Shown here in pieces: positions 8,327 through 17,074 of a stretch of 64,000 bases of DNA. Below the pieces are notes generated by a model. It had not been told where the DNA came from and did not search any database. It saw only the letters and a program-made list of their open reading frames with translations. Every line of letters starts with the position of its first letter. Within the stretch, counting starts at the first letter, position 1. Both the position numbers and the translations under genes were made by a program. This DNA comes from Pelagibacterium sediminicola. GTDB taxonomy: Bacteria > Pseudomonadota > Alphaproteobacteria > Rhizobiales > Devosiaceae. The stretch is taken from the NCBI RefSeq assembly GCF_003390885.1, contig NZ_QMEL01000007.1, positions 62,001 to 126,000 on the forward strand, given 5' to 3'.

Positions 8327-9445
8327 TTGGCGTTCCGCCAGCGGTTCGGTTCCAACGATCTTTGCGATGGAGGCGCCGGGCAGGACGTATTTGGACATGC
8401 AGCGGGAGATGACGCGGCCGGAGGTGCCTGCAAGGATCGGCGTGCGGGCGGTGAAGGCCTGGGGGCCGTCCAGCGCGATGAGGTCGGCGATGGGCTGGCC
8501 TTTTTCGACCCATTCTCCCAACTCGACCCGGTAGGCGAGAAGGCCGGCGCGGTCGACGCGCAGCATCTGTGTTGCCGAAAGGGGGGTGGGTGCAGGGGCG
8601 GGTCGGGGCGTTTCGGGCAGGGGCAGGTCGATAAAGCCCTTGGCGATGAAGAAGTTGAAGAGGTTTTCCGCGTCGTTCCTGCCCAGTTCGTCGAAGACGT
8701 CATGCTGTCCGCGATATTCGAGGGTCGCCGCGACGCCCGCAAAGGGAATGGGCTTGTCGGGGTGGGCCGCGCGCAGGCGGGTCCAGAGCGTGGGCCACAC
8801 CTCATCGAACGAACCGCCGCCGGAATCCTCGGCGACGAGCTGGGCGGAAGAGCCCATCCAGTCGGCGAGTTCGGTCAGTTCGGCCATCGATTCCGGGGTG
8901 ACGAACAGGTGCGGCAGGGCCTCGTTGTCGCAGTGCAGGTCGAGGACGTAATCGGCATCATAGGCCTCGGACATGACGCGGTGGCGGAGCTTCTGCATCG
9001 CCGTCTGCGGGGTCTGGGCGTCGAGCCAGGCCTTTACCGCCCCGCGGATCGCCGAGACGTTGGCGGCGGCGTCCATGGTGAGTTTTGGTGCGACGGTCTG
9101 GCCGATGGCGGCGAACAGGTCGGGCCAGCGGCGGTTGAAGTTGGTGCCCGAGCGCCCGTCATAGCGGCCCAGATGAACTTCCGATTCGATGCGGCTCATG
9201 CCCAGCGGATTGACCATGGGATGGATCGAGAAACGCGCGCGCAGCCGACCTTCGGCATCGGCTTTTTCAAGCAGGGGCAGGAGGTGGTGGATGGCCATGA
9301 TGCCGGGCTGCTCGTCGGCATGGAGGGCGGCCTGCATATAGACCTTGGTTGCCGCATCGGCAGGGCCGATGCGGAACAGGGTCAACTGGGTGGTGGTGCC
9401 GGGGGCATCGGCGGGGATGGTCGTGGTGATGCGTTCAAGGGGCAT
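8306..9445 (-). CDS. Succinylglutamate desuccinylase / aspartoacylase (M14) family protein, AotO-like
   Basis: A 379-residue zinc hydrolase-like protein. Likely metal ligands are in LHADEQPG (H..E) and the later DLHCDN; NPLGMSRIESEVHLGR and GTNFNRRWPD match the deacylase family, and the C-terminal 90 residues resemble a lipoyl-like beta domain (LGEWVEKGQPIADLIAL). The ATG at 9445 begins just after the permease stop. Last gene of the polar amino-acid ABC operon: Pseudomonas aotJQMOP also carries such a gene (aotO), suggesting processing of an N-acyl amino acid taken up by the transporter. The actual substrate is unknown. Confidence 0.82.
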   Translation of the reverse strand: MPLERITTTIPADAPGTTTQLTLFRIGPADAATKVYMQAALHADEQPGIMAIHHLLPLLEKADAEGRLRARFSIHPMVNPLGMSRIESEVHLGRYDGRSGTNFNRRWPDLFAAIGQTVAPKLTMDAAANVSAIRGAVKAWLDAQTPQTAMQKLRHRVMSEAYDADYVLDLHCDNEALPHLFVTPESMAELTELADWMGSSAQLVAEDSGGGSFDEVWPTLWTRLRAAHPDKPIPFAGVAATLEYRGQHDVFDELGRNDAENLFNFFIAKGFIDLPLPETPRPAPAPTPLSATQMLRVDRAGLLAYRVELGEWVEKGQPIADLIALDGPQAFTARTPILAGTSGRVISRCMSKYVLPGASIAKIVGTEPLAERQGYLLED

Positions 9446-9449
9446 GAGG

Positions 9450-10202
9450 CTACCGGATATATTTGGGGCCGAAGCGGAGTTTGGGCTTTGGCGCCTCAAT
9501 ATTCATGTGGCGCATGAGGCGCTCGTGGATGCGTCCGAAAACAAGGAAGATCACAAGGGTGATGGCGAGGAACCAGAGGGCCGCGACCGAAAAGTGCAGC
9601 ACGGCGTTGTAGTCGCGCTCAAACAGCTCGCGGGCCTTGTTCATGATGTCCTTCTGGTCCCCGATCACCGGCAGGGTGAAATAGACAAGAGCCGTGGCGT
9701 GGAACAGGAATACGGCCTCGTTGGTATAGGCGGGCCAGGCGATGCGGATCATGTTGGGCCAGGTGACCGTGCGGAACACCTGAAACGGCGACATGCCAAA
9801 GGCGCGGGCGGCTTCGACCTCGCCGCGCGGCACGGTGCGCAGGGCGCCATAAAGGATCTCGCCGGTATAGGCGGTGGTGTTGAACACCAGAACGAGCGGA
9901 CCGATGAACAGCGGGTTCATCATCAGCCATGAAAGCTCCATGGGCCGCCACCAGACCGGATTCAGCGCCAGCATGATCGAATAGAACATGAAGAACTGGA
10001 TAAAGAGGGGCGAACCGCGAAAGGCGTAGATGAAGCCCGCGCAAAGATGGGAGACGATCGGGTTTTTCGCGTTCTTTCCCAGGGCAACGAGCAAGGCGAG
10101 GCCAAAGCCGACGGGAAGGGACGCCAGTGCGAAATAGATGTTGAACAGCGCGGGACGGGCGAAGGTGGCGATTTCTGCCCAGAAGGTTTCAAGCACAGCC
10201 AT
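9450..10202 (-). CDS. Polar amino-acid ABC transporter permease (HisM/AotM type)
   Basis: A 250-residue inner-membrane permease with about five hydrophobic segments and the permease coupling motif around GEVEAARAFGMSPFQVFRTV (the EAA loop). FIYAFRGSPLFIQFFMFYS is typical of HisM/ArtM-type subunits. It starts three bases after the stop of the partner permease, so the two are co-translated. With the partner it forms the membrane channel of the importer encoded by this operon. Confidence 0.9.
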   Translation of the reverse strand: MAVLETFWAEIATFARPALFNIYFALASLPVGFGLALLVALGKNAKNPIVSHLCAGFIYAFRGSPLFIQFFMFYSIMLALNPVWWRPMELSWLMMNPLFIGPLVLVFNTTAYTGEILYGALRTVPRGEVEAARAFGMSPFQVFRTVTWPNMIRIAWPAYTNEAVFLFHATALVYFTLPVIGDQKDIMNKARELFERDYNAVLHFSVAALWFLAITLVIFLVFGRIHERLMRHMNIEAPKPKLRFGPKYIR

Positions 10203-10205
10203 CGC

Positions 10206-11060
10206 CTAGCCCTCCACCGGCATGCCGCGCCGCGCCCAGACGTTGAGGCGCTGGAAGGCGCGCTCGGAAATGAACGTGACGATGATGTAAAAGACAAACA
10301 GCGCGAAAAAATAGGCCCAGCGCCAGTCGCCATGGACGAGACCGGCCTGCGGGAAATAGTTCGGCGAACCCAACTGGCCAGCCCACCAGACGATATCGGC
10401 GACCTGCAGCAGGGAAAGGAGCGAGGTCGCCTTGATGAGCAGCAGCCAGACATTGGAGAGGCCGGGGAGGGCATAGACCCACATCTGGCGGATCTGGATG
10501 CGCAACATCACCTGGAGATTGCTCATTCCGTAGGCGCGCGCGGCTTCGATCTGCCCTTTGGGTACCGAGCGCATGGCGCCGTGGATGACGTTGGCGGTGA
10601 ACGCGCCATAGACGATGCCGAGCGAGACGCAGGCGAGAAAGAGATACTGGTTGGTCGAAAGGAGCCAGTTGGCTTCACGGCAAGGCGGCCACAGAGCCTG
10701 GCTGGCGGCGATGGTTTCGGGCGTGCAGACCTGCATCGCCCATATCCATTCCGCGGTCTGCTCGAAAGCGAGCGGGAAAAAAAGGAAGAACAGCACGTCG
10801 GGAATGCCGCGCACCATGGAAGTATAAACGTTTCCAATGCCGCGCAGAACGGCAAAGCGCGATGCCCTCAGCACCGCGCCCAGAAGCCCGAAGCCGAGCG
10901 CCAGCAGCCCGCCGAGCAGGGCGGCGAGGATGGTGAAACGGAAGCTGGCATACCATTGCAGGTGCTTGCCATTGGTGAGATAGGCAAGCCAGAAGGCGAT
11001 GTCCTCGCCCACCATGGATGTCAGCCATTGCGGCAAGCTGTCCAAGCAGCAATCCCCCAA
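10206..11060 (-). CDS. Polar amino-acid ABC transporter permease (HisQ/AotQ type)
   Basis: A 284-residue permease with hydrophobic segments and the coupling motif GQIEAARAYGMSNLQVMLRI. TSMVRGIPDVLFFLFFPLAFEQ matches the conserved RG.P region of HisQ-type subunits. The frame starts at a TTG (11060); an internal ATG at 11015 (MVGEDIAFWL) is an alternative and neither has a convincing ribosome site. A 320-bp gap with a strong hairpin separates it from the binding-protein gene upstream. Confidence 0.87.
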   Translation of the reverse strand: MGDCCLDSLPQWLTSMVGEDIAFWLAYLTNGKHLQWYASFRFTILAALLGGLLALGFGLLGAVLRASRFAVLRGIGNVYTSMVRGIPDVLFFLFFPLAFEQTAEWIWAMQVCTPETIAASQALWPPCREANWLLSTNQYLFLACVSLGIVYGAFTANVIHGAMRSVPKGQIEAARAYGMSNLQVMLRIQIRQMWVYALPGLSNVWLLLIKATSLLSLLQVADIVWWAGQLGSPNYFPQAGLVHGDWRWAYFFALFVFYIIVTFISERAFQRLNVWARRGMPVEG

Positions 11061-11297
11061 TATCGGCCCCCGGCAGGCTGTGCCGGAGGCCTAATCGATG
11101 GTCGAAAGTCCCGACCTATCCTTACGTCATTGCCCGAATAAACCGGGTGATGACGGGAAAGATGAGATGCGGGCGGTTCGTGCTCCAGATCGTTTCAGAT
11201 TTTGATGGAAACTGCGCGCTCTGGCGGATGTGGCGGAATCGCCCTGGATTCGGGAATGACATCGGTGTTTTTGGCATTGAACCTTTTTCCAATGTCA

Positions 11298-11318
11298 CCC
11301 CGGGATATGTTCCCGGGG
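11298..11318. repeat. Strong hairpin between binding-protein and permease genes
   Basis: CCCCGGGA and TCCCGGGG form an 8-bp stem with a 5-base loop. On the minus strand it lies about 60 bases after the binding-protein stop and could act as a partial terminator or stability element, a common arrangement that keeps binding protein in excess. The rest of the 320-bp gap holds a degraded CCGGGT/ACCCGG-type repeat near 11133-11155 and no gene. Confidence 0.5.
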
Positions 11319-11379
11319 TCCAGTGCGATATAACCGCAATCGCTGTTTCTTGCGCGTTTCCTTCAAATGCCGACGTGCT

Positions 11380-12123
11380 CTAGAACGTGCTGCCGTCCTC
11401 GCCGAACCACTCGATGATCAGTTCGTTGACGGTGCCATCGGCCTTGAGCGCGTCGAGGGCTTCGTTCCAGGTGGCGATGAGGTCGGTGTCTTCCTTGCGG
11501 AGCCCTGCACCGACGCCGCCGCCGATGACGATGCCGTCGCCGACCAGCTCGAAGGCACCCTGAGCGCCGCCCGCGACGCTTTCAAGAAAGCTTCCGTCGG
11601 CGAGGATGACATCCACGTTACCAGCGGCCAGATCGGCGATCGACTGATCGGGGTTGGCGAACTGGACGACGGTATTCCCCTCGGCGAGATTCTCTTCGAT
11701 ATATGCAGCCTGGATGGTGTTGCTCTGCACCCCTATACGCACGCCCGAAAGGTTTGAGACATCGATGTCGCTGCCGGTCATGACGATGAAGCGGGCCGGG
11801 TCGGACGGGTAGTATTCCTGGCTGAAGTCGATGGTCTGCTTGCGTTCCTCGGTGACAGACATGCCGGCCATGATGACGTCATAGTTGCCCGCGAGCAGGT
11901 TGGGAATGATCGAATCCCAGTCGTTCTGGACCCACTCGCATTCGAGGCCGGCCTGCTCGCAGATGGCGTTGCCGAGATCGATTTCGTAACCGGCGAGTTC
12001 GCCCGCGTCGTTGACGATGTTCCAGGGCGCGTATGCGCCTTCGGTGCCGATGCGCACAGTCTGTGCCTGAGCGGCGGTGGACAGGACTGCCAGCGCGGCA
12101 GCGGCGAGAATCACCTTGTTCAT
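11380..12123 (-). CDS. Periplasmic polar amino-acid binding protein (AotJ/HisJ type)
   Basis: A 247-residue family-3 solute-binding protein. A signal peptide (MNKVILAAAALAVLSTAAQA) precedes RIGTEGAYAPWN, and VIMAGMSVTEERKQTIDFS is the usual mid-domain signature. The ATG at 12123 is chosen because it starts the signal peptide and has GGAG at good spacing (GGAGCAATAAA); the longer frame upstream is not credible. The family includes arginine, ornithine, histidine and lysine binders. It delivers substrate to the two permeases encoded downstream. Confidence 0.92.
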   Translation of the reverse strand: MNKVILAAAALAVLSTAAQAQTVRIGTEGAYAPWNIVNDAGELAGYEIDLGNAICEQAGLECEWVQNDWDSIIPNLLAGNYDVIMAGMSVTEERKQTIDFSQEYYPSDPARFIVMTGSDIDVSNLSGVRIGVQSNTIQAAYIEENLAEGNTVVQFANPDQSIADLAAGNVDVILADGSFLESVAGGAQGAFELVGDGIVIGGGVGAGLRKEDTDLIATWNEALDALKADGTVNELIIEWFGEDGSTF

Positions 12124-12196
12124 TTTATTGCTCCTCGAAAGCGTGTGGTTGGTGAGAGAACCGGAACTCCCTTCGCATGATGGCATCTCGTTCCGG

Positions 12197-12964
12197 CTAG
12201 GCGTGACCGGCGGCGCTCAGAAACTGGCGCAGGCGGTCGGATCTGGTGTTGCCGAATACCTCCCCGACGGTGCCTTCCTCCTCGATGCGGCCCAGATGGA
12301 GGAAGACGACCTTGTCGGAGACGTCGCGGGCGAATTTCATGTCGTGGGTGACCAGGAGCATGGTGCGGCCCTCGTCGGCCAGCATCTTGATGACGCGCAG
12401 CACCTCGACCTCGAGTTCGGGGTCGAGCGCGGAGGTCGGCTCGTCGAACAGCATGATCTTGGGGTTGATGCACAAGGCGCGCGCGATGGCGGCGCGCTGC
12501 TGCTGGCCGCCCGACAACTGGGCGGGAAAGGCGTTGGCCTTGTCGGCGATGCCGACCTTTTCGAGGAGGTCCATGGCCTGGGCGTGGACTTCGCCGGAGG
12601 GGCGGCGCTGGACGCGCAGGGGCGCTTCCATGACGTTTTCGAGAATCGTCATGTGCGACCAGAGGTTGAAGGACTGGAAGACCATGCCAAGCTCGGACCG
12701 GATGTGGCGGAGCTGGTCGGGATTGGTGGGACGCCGGTGAGCACCTTCGGGAGACAGCGCGATCTGCTCGCCATCGATGCTGACCGAACCCGCATTGGGC
12801 ACTTCGAGCATGTTGATGCAGCGCAGAAGCGTCGATTTTCCCGAGCCCGAGGACCCGATGAGCGAAACGACATCACCGGCTTTCGCCTGGAGCGAAACGC
12901 CTTTCAGAACTTCAAGTTCGCCAAAGGACTTGTGGATGTCCCTGACCTCTAGGATTGGCATCAT
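12197..12964 (-). CDS. Polar amino-acid ABC transporter ATP-binding protein (HisP/AotP type)
   Basis: A 255-residue ATPase with Walker A GSSGSGKST, signature LSGGQQQR, Walker B IMLFDEPTSALD and the H-loop LLVTHD. It is the first gene of the minus-strand operon ATPase, binding protein, permease, permease, acylase, which has the gene content of aotPJQMO. The strongest family resemblance is to histidine/arginine/ornithine importers. Confidence 0.93.
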   Translation of the reverse strand: MMPILEVRDIHKSFGELEVLKGVSLQAKAGDVVSLIGSSGSGKSTLLRCINMLEVPNAGSVSIDGEQIALSPEGAHRRPTNPDQLRHIRSELGMVFQSFNLWSHMTILENVMEAPLRVQRRPSGEVHAQAMDLLEKVGIADKANAFPAQLSGGQQQRAAIARALCINPKIMLFDEPTSALDPELEVEVLRVIKMLADEGRTMLLVTHDMKFARDVSDKVVFLHLGRIEEEGTVGEVFGNTRSDRLRQFLSAAGHA

Positions 12965-13207
12965 TACGCCCGGATACGCCCCTTGCTGCGATTCACACAG
13001 GATCGTTCCGGCGGTGGCCAGAACGCAAAGCCCGAAGAAACCAGAAGTTTGCCAAATTAAAAAGCAAAAAAGCCCCTTGTGCGCATATACGCGGCATTTT
13101 TGCGTGGACTGAGCGGATCGGAAGGGGAAATTCGCACCGCTGGCATGAACTCATCGTCAACGCTTTGGCGCTAGGGTGGGGCAACGTTGCTACGGAACGC
13201 TCTATCT
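12965..13207. other. Divergent intergenic region between the ABC operon and the diguanylate cyclase
   Basis: Contains an AT-rich patch around 13050-13110 that probably holds the promoters of both flanking units. The only symmetric element I see is GCAACGTTGC near 13181-13190, just upstream of the cyclase gene. No gene is visible. Confidence 0.4.
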
Positions 13208-14359
13208 ATGACATTCGATTATGGTTCGGTTCTGCTCGCCGTCGGCGCGTCGGGCGCTGCTCTGAGCTTTACGCTGTTCACCAACTGGCTGCGCCAGCCC
13301 GGATCGGGGTTCCTCATGACGTGGTCGAGCTCGATCGCCATCGTCGTGCTCTCGGTCATCATGTTCGCGTTCTTCAACGCGACCGGCAGCATGCTGCTCG
13401 GCGCGCTTGCGTGCATCCTGCTGACCACCGCCATCGCCGTGCATCAGGGCGGCGTGGTCCAGTTCCGGGACGGATATCTGCCGCGAAAGCAGGTGGCGGC
13501 GCTTGCGGCCGTCCTTGCACTGCCGCAAGCGGCGGCGTTTGCCCTGGGTTTTGACGGGCTGGGCTTTCTGGTGGTCAACGTGCTGAGTGCAGGCCTTGTC
13601 TTTTATTGCGGCGCGCAATACTGGCGCATGCGCGCGGAATCTCCTGCCGCGCTGGGAACGATTGCCCTTTTGCACTTCATTCTTGCGGTAACGTTCGTGC
13701 TGTGTGCCGTGGTGGGCGTTCAGGAAAACCCGCTCTATCTCGATAACGGCTCGCCACAGAACTGGGCCGAGGTTGCCAATCTGGTCGCCTCGGTGATCGC
13801 GCTGACGGGGATCGGGGGGCTTCTGGTGACGGTGCACCAGGAGCGCATTTCAAGGCAGCACCGGCACAACGCGCTGACCGATCCGCTGACGGGCCTCAAG
13901 AACCGGCGCGCGCTATACGAGCTATTCGAGGGGCGGGACGTGCCGGTGAAAACGGCAATCGTCGTGCTCGATCTCGATCAGTTCAAGGCCCTGAACGATA
14001 CTTATGGGCATGCGGTGGGCGATGCGGTGCTCAAGGCGTTCGCGGGTATCGTCAGCGGATTTCTTGAAGCGGACGATGTGGCGGTGCGGCTCGGCGGCGA
14101 AGAATTCGTTCTGGTGCTACCCGACCGCTCGGTCGCCGAGGCGACGGCGCTGGCCGAGCGCGTCCGGGTCGCCATGGCGCGCACGGTGCACGAGGTGGAC
14201 GGAGTGCGGGTGAACTGCACGGTAAGCGCGGGAATCGCAATTTCCGACAAGCCGGGCCGGAGCTTCGATACGCTGATGCGCAAGGCCGACAACACGCTCT
14301 ACCTCTCCAAGCGCAACGGGCGGAACAGGGTTACGGCGCCTGATCGAGACGCGGCCTGA
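13208..14359 (+). CDS. Membrane-anchored diguanylate cyclase (GGDEF)
   Basis: A 383-residue protein: about six transmembrane segments over the first 215 residues with no recognised sensor domain, then a GGDEF domain (DPLTGLKNRRAL, DLDQFKALNDTYGHAVGD, active site LGGEEFVLV). It should make cyclic di-GMP. The active-site signature is intact as GGEEF, but the RxxD inhibitory site normally just before it reads EADD here, so product inhibition is probably lost. I use the ATG at 13208; the frame extends to a TTG at 13187. It converges on the sulfurtransferase gene with repeat R2 between them. Confidence 0.88.
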   Translation: MTFDYGSVLLAVGASGAALSFTLFTNWLRQPGSGFLMTWSSSIAIVVLSVIMFAFFNATGSMLLGALACILLTTAIAVHQGGVVQFRDGYLPRKQVAALAAVLALPQAAAFALGFDGLGFLVVNVLSAGLVFYCGAQYWRMRAESPAALGTIALLHFILAVTFVLCAVVGVQENPLYLDNGSPQNWAEVANLVASVIALTGIGGLLVTVHQERISRQHRHNALTDPLTGLKNRRALYELFEGRDVPVKTAIVVLDLDQFKALNDTYGHAVGDAVLKAFAGIVSGFLEADDVAVRLGGEEFVLVLPDRSVAEATALAERVRVAMARTVHEVDGVRVNCTVSAGIAISDKPGRSFDTLMRKADNTLYLSKRNGRNRVTAPDRDAA

Positions 14360-14395
14360 ACGCGGTGGTTCTATAGTTTTCTGCTGGCATCGCTG

Positions 14396-14523
14396 GCCCC
14401 CTCATCCGACCTCCGCTTCGCTCCGGCCACCTTCTCCCACGAGGGGAGAAGGGTAACCCTGTGGTGGTTTCGGTTCTTGAGCCTCCTCTCCCCTCGTGGG
14501 AGAGGGGTTGGGGGTGAGGGGGC
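14396..14523. repeat. Palindromic intergenic repeat family R, copy 2
   Basis: Same architecture as the copy at 5820-5951 with the CCTCCGCTTCGCTCCGG and CACGAGGGGAGAAGG variants of the inner arms. It fills most of the convergent junction between the diguanylate cyclase and the sulfurtransferase. Confidence 0.85.
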
Positions 14524-14550
14524 AGCGATGTTCGCTGCAAACGCTGATGC

Positions 14551-15381
14551 CTAATCCTTCTCGACCGGCGCGTCCTTTCGTGCGCCCCATTCGGTCCAGG
14601 AGCCGTCATAGAGCTTGACGTCGCGTGCGCCGATGGTGTCGAGGGCGAGGGTGAGGACGGCGGCGGTGACGCCGGAGCCGCAGGAGGTGATGACGGGCGC
14701 GGAAGGGTCGATCCCGGCCTGCCGGATGGCGGCTTCGAGTTCGACGGGTGATTTGAGGCTGCCCTCTGCTATGAGGTCGGAAAAGGGCAGGTTGCGCGCG
14801 CCGGGCATGTGGCCGGAGGCCAGTTCCGGCCGGGGTTCGGGGGTGGTTCCGGCAAAGCGTCCGGCGGGGCGGGCATCGAGGATCTGGCTGCCCGCGCGGG
14901 TCGCGGCGAGGACGGTATCGAAATCGGCCACGGCGTTGCGGTCTGGCGTGGCATCGAAGCGGGCGGGCGTTGGGTTGGCCGGGCCCGATTGCAGCGGGCG
15001 GTTTTCGGCGCGCCATCGGGGGCCGCCGCCTTCGAGGATTTTTACGTTGCGGGCGCCCATCGCCTTCAGCGTCCACCAGACGCGGGGCGCGGAGAAAAGG
15101 CCGTATTCGTCATAAACGATGGTGGTCTTGTCCGGAGCGATGCCGAGCGCGCCCGCCATGCGCGAAAAGGTCTGGGCATCGGGCAGCATGTGAGGCAGGC
15201 CCGAAGAAGTGTCGGCGATGGCATCGATATCGAAATGGACCGCGCCGGGGATATGGCCCGCCTCGAACTCGGCGAGCGCGTCGCGGCCCGCATTGGGCAT
15301 GTGCCAGGTGCCGTCGACGATGACGATATCGGGATCTCCGAGACGATCGGCGAGCCAGGCGGTGGATACGAAATGCGACAT
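14551..15381 (-). CDS. sseA: 3-mercaptopyruvate/thiosulfate sulfurtransferase
   Basis: A 276-residue protein of two tandem rhodanese domains. The second carries the catalytic loop CGSGVTA, the form typical of mercaptopyruvate sulfurtransferases; the first (inactive) domain has the WHMP and HIPGAVHFDID signatures. The ATG at 15381 is the natural start (MSHFVSTAWLADRL) and lies just after the nucleoside hydrolase stop with AGGAG upstream, so the two genes are probably co-transcribed although functionally unrelated. Donor specificity is assigned by motif only. Confidence 0.9.
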   Translation of the reverse strand: MSHFVSTAWLADRLGDPDIVIVDGTWHMPNAGRDALAEFEAGHIPGAVHFDIDAIADTSSGLPHMLPDAQTFSRMAGALGIAPDKTTIVYDEYGLFSAPRVWWTLKAMGARNVKILEGGGPRWRAENRPLQSGPANPTPARFDATPDRNAVADFDTVLAATRAGSQILDARPAGRFAGTTPEPRPELASGHMPGARNLPFSDLIAEGSLKSPVELEAAIRQAGIDPSAPVITSCGSGVTAAVLTLALDTIGARDVKLYDGSWTEWGARKDAPVEKD

Positions 15382-15395
15382 GATGGGGGCTCCTG

Positions 15396-16337
15396 TCAGG
15401 GAAGGCGGGCGAGGCGTTCGGTGAGAAGGCGGTAAAAGGCATCGGCATCGCCGTCGCGGATGAACATGGCGTTGCGGGGCTTGTCGGTGATGAGCCAGTA
15501 ATCGGCGACCGTCATGCCGCGTGTGAGCTCGCTTGCGGTTTCGATCTCGACATTGCACTGGCGGCCCGAAAAGATGTCCGGCGCGAGCAGCCAGGCGGTG
15601 ACGCAGGGGTCGTGCAGCGGCGCCCCGTCCCAGCCGTATTTCTGCAAATCGAAATGCTCGGAAAACGAGAGCATGCCGGCAATGGCGGCGCCCGTCCTGT
15701 TGCCCAGATCGCGGAATGCCTTCATGCGCCCGGGGGTGGTCAGCATCTTGTGGGTGACGTCGAGCGGCATGACGGTTACGGGCGCGCCGCAGGCAAAAAC
15801 CGTGGCGGCGGCTTCGGGGTCGACATAGATGTTGAACTCGGCGGCGGGGGTGATGTTACCCACCTCGAAATAGGCGCCGCCCATGAGGACGATTTCCTCG
15901 AGCCTTGCGGCGATGCGGGGCTCCTTGACGAGCGCCGTGGCGATATTGGTGAGCGGGCCGAGGGCGCACAGGGTAACGGTGTTTTCGGGGGCGCTCATCA
16001 CCGTTTCGATGAGAAAATCGACCCCGTGCCGGTCCTCGAGGGTCTTGACCGGATCGGGCAGGTTCGAGCCGTCAAGGCCGGTGTCTCCATGGACGTGCTC
16101 GGCGGTGACCAGCTTGCGCATCATCGGGCCGGGGCAGCCGGCAAAGACGGGAATATCGGTGCGCCCGGCAAGCTCGACGATCCTGAGGGCGTTTTTCGCG
16201 TTCCGGGCGAGCCCCACATTGCCCGCGACTGCGACGATGCCAAGGACGTCGAGCTCCTCGGGTGAGGCGAGCGCGAGAAGGATGGCGACGGCATCGTCCT
16301 GTCCGGGATCGCTATCGATGATGATTTTACGCGGCAA
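15396..16337 (-). CDS. Inosine/uridine-type nucleoside hydrolase
   Basis: A 313-residue hydrolase that splits ribonucleosides into base and ribose. The calcium-binding DSDPGQDD at the N-terminus, the NIYVDPEAA segment and the C-terminal LHDPC motif match the IUNH family. It begins with TTG at 16337, preceded by GGAG six bases upstream. It could feed free purines and pyrimidines to the catabolic genes further along. Whether it prefers purine or pyrimidine nucleosides cannot be read from the sequence. Confidence 0.9.
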   Translation of the reverse strand: MPRKIIIDSDPGQDDAVAILLALASPEELDVLGIVAVAGNVGLARNAKNALRIVELAGRTDIPVFAGCPGPMMRKLVTAEHVHGDTGLDGSNLPDPVKTLEDRHGVDFLIETVMSAPENTVTLCALGPLTNIATALVKEPRIAARLEEIVLMGGAYFEVGNITPAAEFNIYVDPEAAATVFACGAPVTVMPLDVTHKMLTTPGRMKAFRDLGNRTGAAIAGMLSFSEHFDLQKYGWDGAPLHDPCVTAWLLAPDIFSGRQCNVEIETASELTRGMTVADYWLITDKPRNAMFIRDGDADAFYRLLTERLARLP

Positions 16338-16462
16338 GGAAAACTCCGGAAGAATCGAAGCGAAGGGCTGAACGTTAGGATACTACAGAATTGGAAGGAA
16401 CGGGCGCCGGGAAAGGGACGGGGGTTTTACCTGTTAAACATGATGGCTCCGTTCACCTTTCC

Positions 16463-16490
16463 TTGACACAGTTTAGAATTGTTATAAAGT
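16463..16490 (+). promoter_or_regulatory. rirA promoter with Irr-type ICE box
   Basis: TTGACA at 16463-16468 and a TATAAA/TAAAGT hexamer at 16483-16490 form a promoter. Overlapping the -10, TTTAGAATTGTTATAAA (16472-16488) matches the Irr iron-control element TTTAGAA-N3-TTCTAAA with one mismatch. GGCGGC (16502-16507) and GCCGCC (16517-16522) form a hairpin in the leader. Confidence 0.65.
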
Positions 16491-16555
16491 ACGGCCATGC
16501 TGGCGGCCCGAAAAATGCCGCCGCAATTCTCGTTTTCCTTGGTGGAAGGTCCCTC

Positions 16556-17011
16556 ATGCGCTTGACCCGTCAGACCAGTTACGCCGTCCGTACGTTGATG
16601 TACTGCGCGGTCAACGACCCCGAACTGTCGCGGGTGAGCGATGTCGCCAAGGCCTATGGCATTTCCGAGCTGTTCCTGTTCAAGCTCATCAAGCCGCTGG
16701 TCGAGAACCGGTTGCTCGAAACCGTTCGCGGGCGGCATGGCGGGATCAGGCTGGGCCAGCCGGCGGCGGAGATAACGCTGCTCGACGTGGTCAAGCTTAC
16801 GGAAGAAAGTTTTGCACTGGCCGAATGTTTCGAGGGCGGGGACACGAATTGCCCGCTGGTGGGCGGGTGTGAACTCAACGGCGCGCTGACCGAAGCGCTC
16901 GAAGCGTTCTTCGGCGTGCTGCGCTCCTACACAATCGCCGACCTCACCGACAAGCGCCGCGCCATGCGGTCGCGTCTCGGGCTCGAAATGGTGGAACTGG
17001 AATTCAACTAG
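16556..17011 (+). CDS. rirA: Rrf2-family iron-responsive regulator RirA
   Basis: A 151-residue repressor of iron-uptake genes in rhizobia. An N-terminal winged helix (MRLTRQTSYAVRTLMYCA, VRGRHGGIRLG) is followed by the three cysteines that hold an iron-sulfur cluster, spaced C-x7-C-x5-C as in RirA (AECFEGGDTNCPLVGGC). Spacing and overall sequence fit RirA better than IscR or NsrR. The ATG at 16556 gives the family N-terminus; the longer frame upstream covers the promoter. The Irr-like box in the promoter suggests cross-control by the haem-sensing regulator Irr, which is not in this window. Confidence 0.9.
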   Translation: MRLTRQTSYAVRTLMYCAVNDPELSRVSDVAKAYGISELFLFKLIKPLVENRLLETVRGRHGGIRLGQPAAEITLLDVVKLTEESFALAECFEGGDTNCPLVGGCELNGALTEALEAFFGVLRSYTIADLTDKRRAMRSRLGLEMVELEFN

Positions 17012-17074
17012 GCCGGTTCGGCGTTCCTTCCGTGCCTGGTGACGCGGGGTGCAAGGAAAATCCGCATTTCTATA

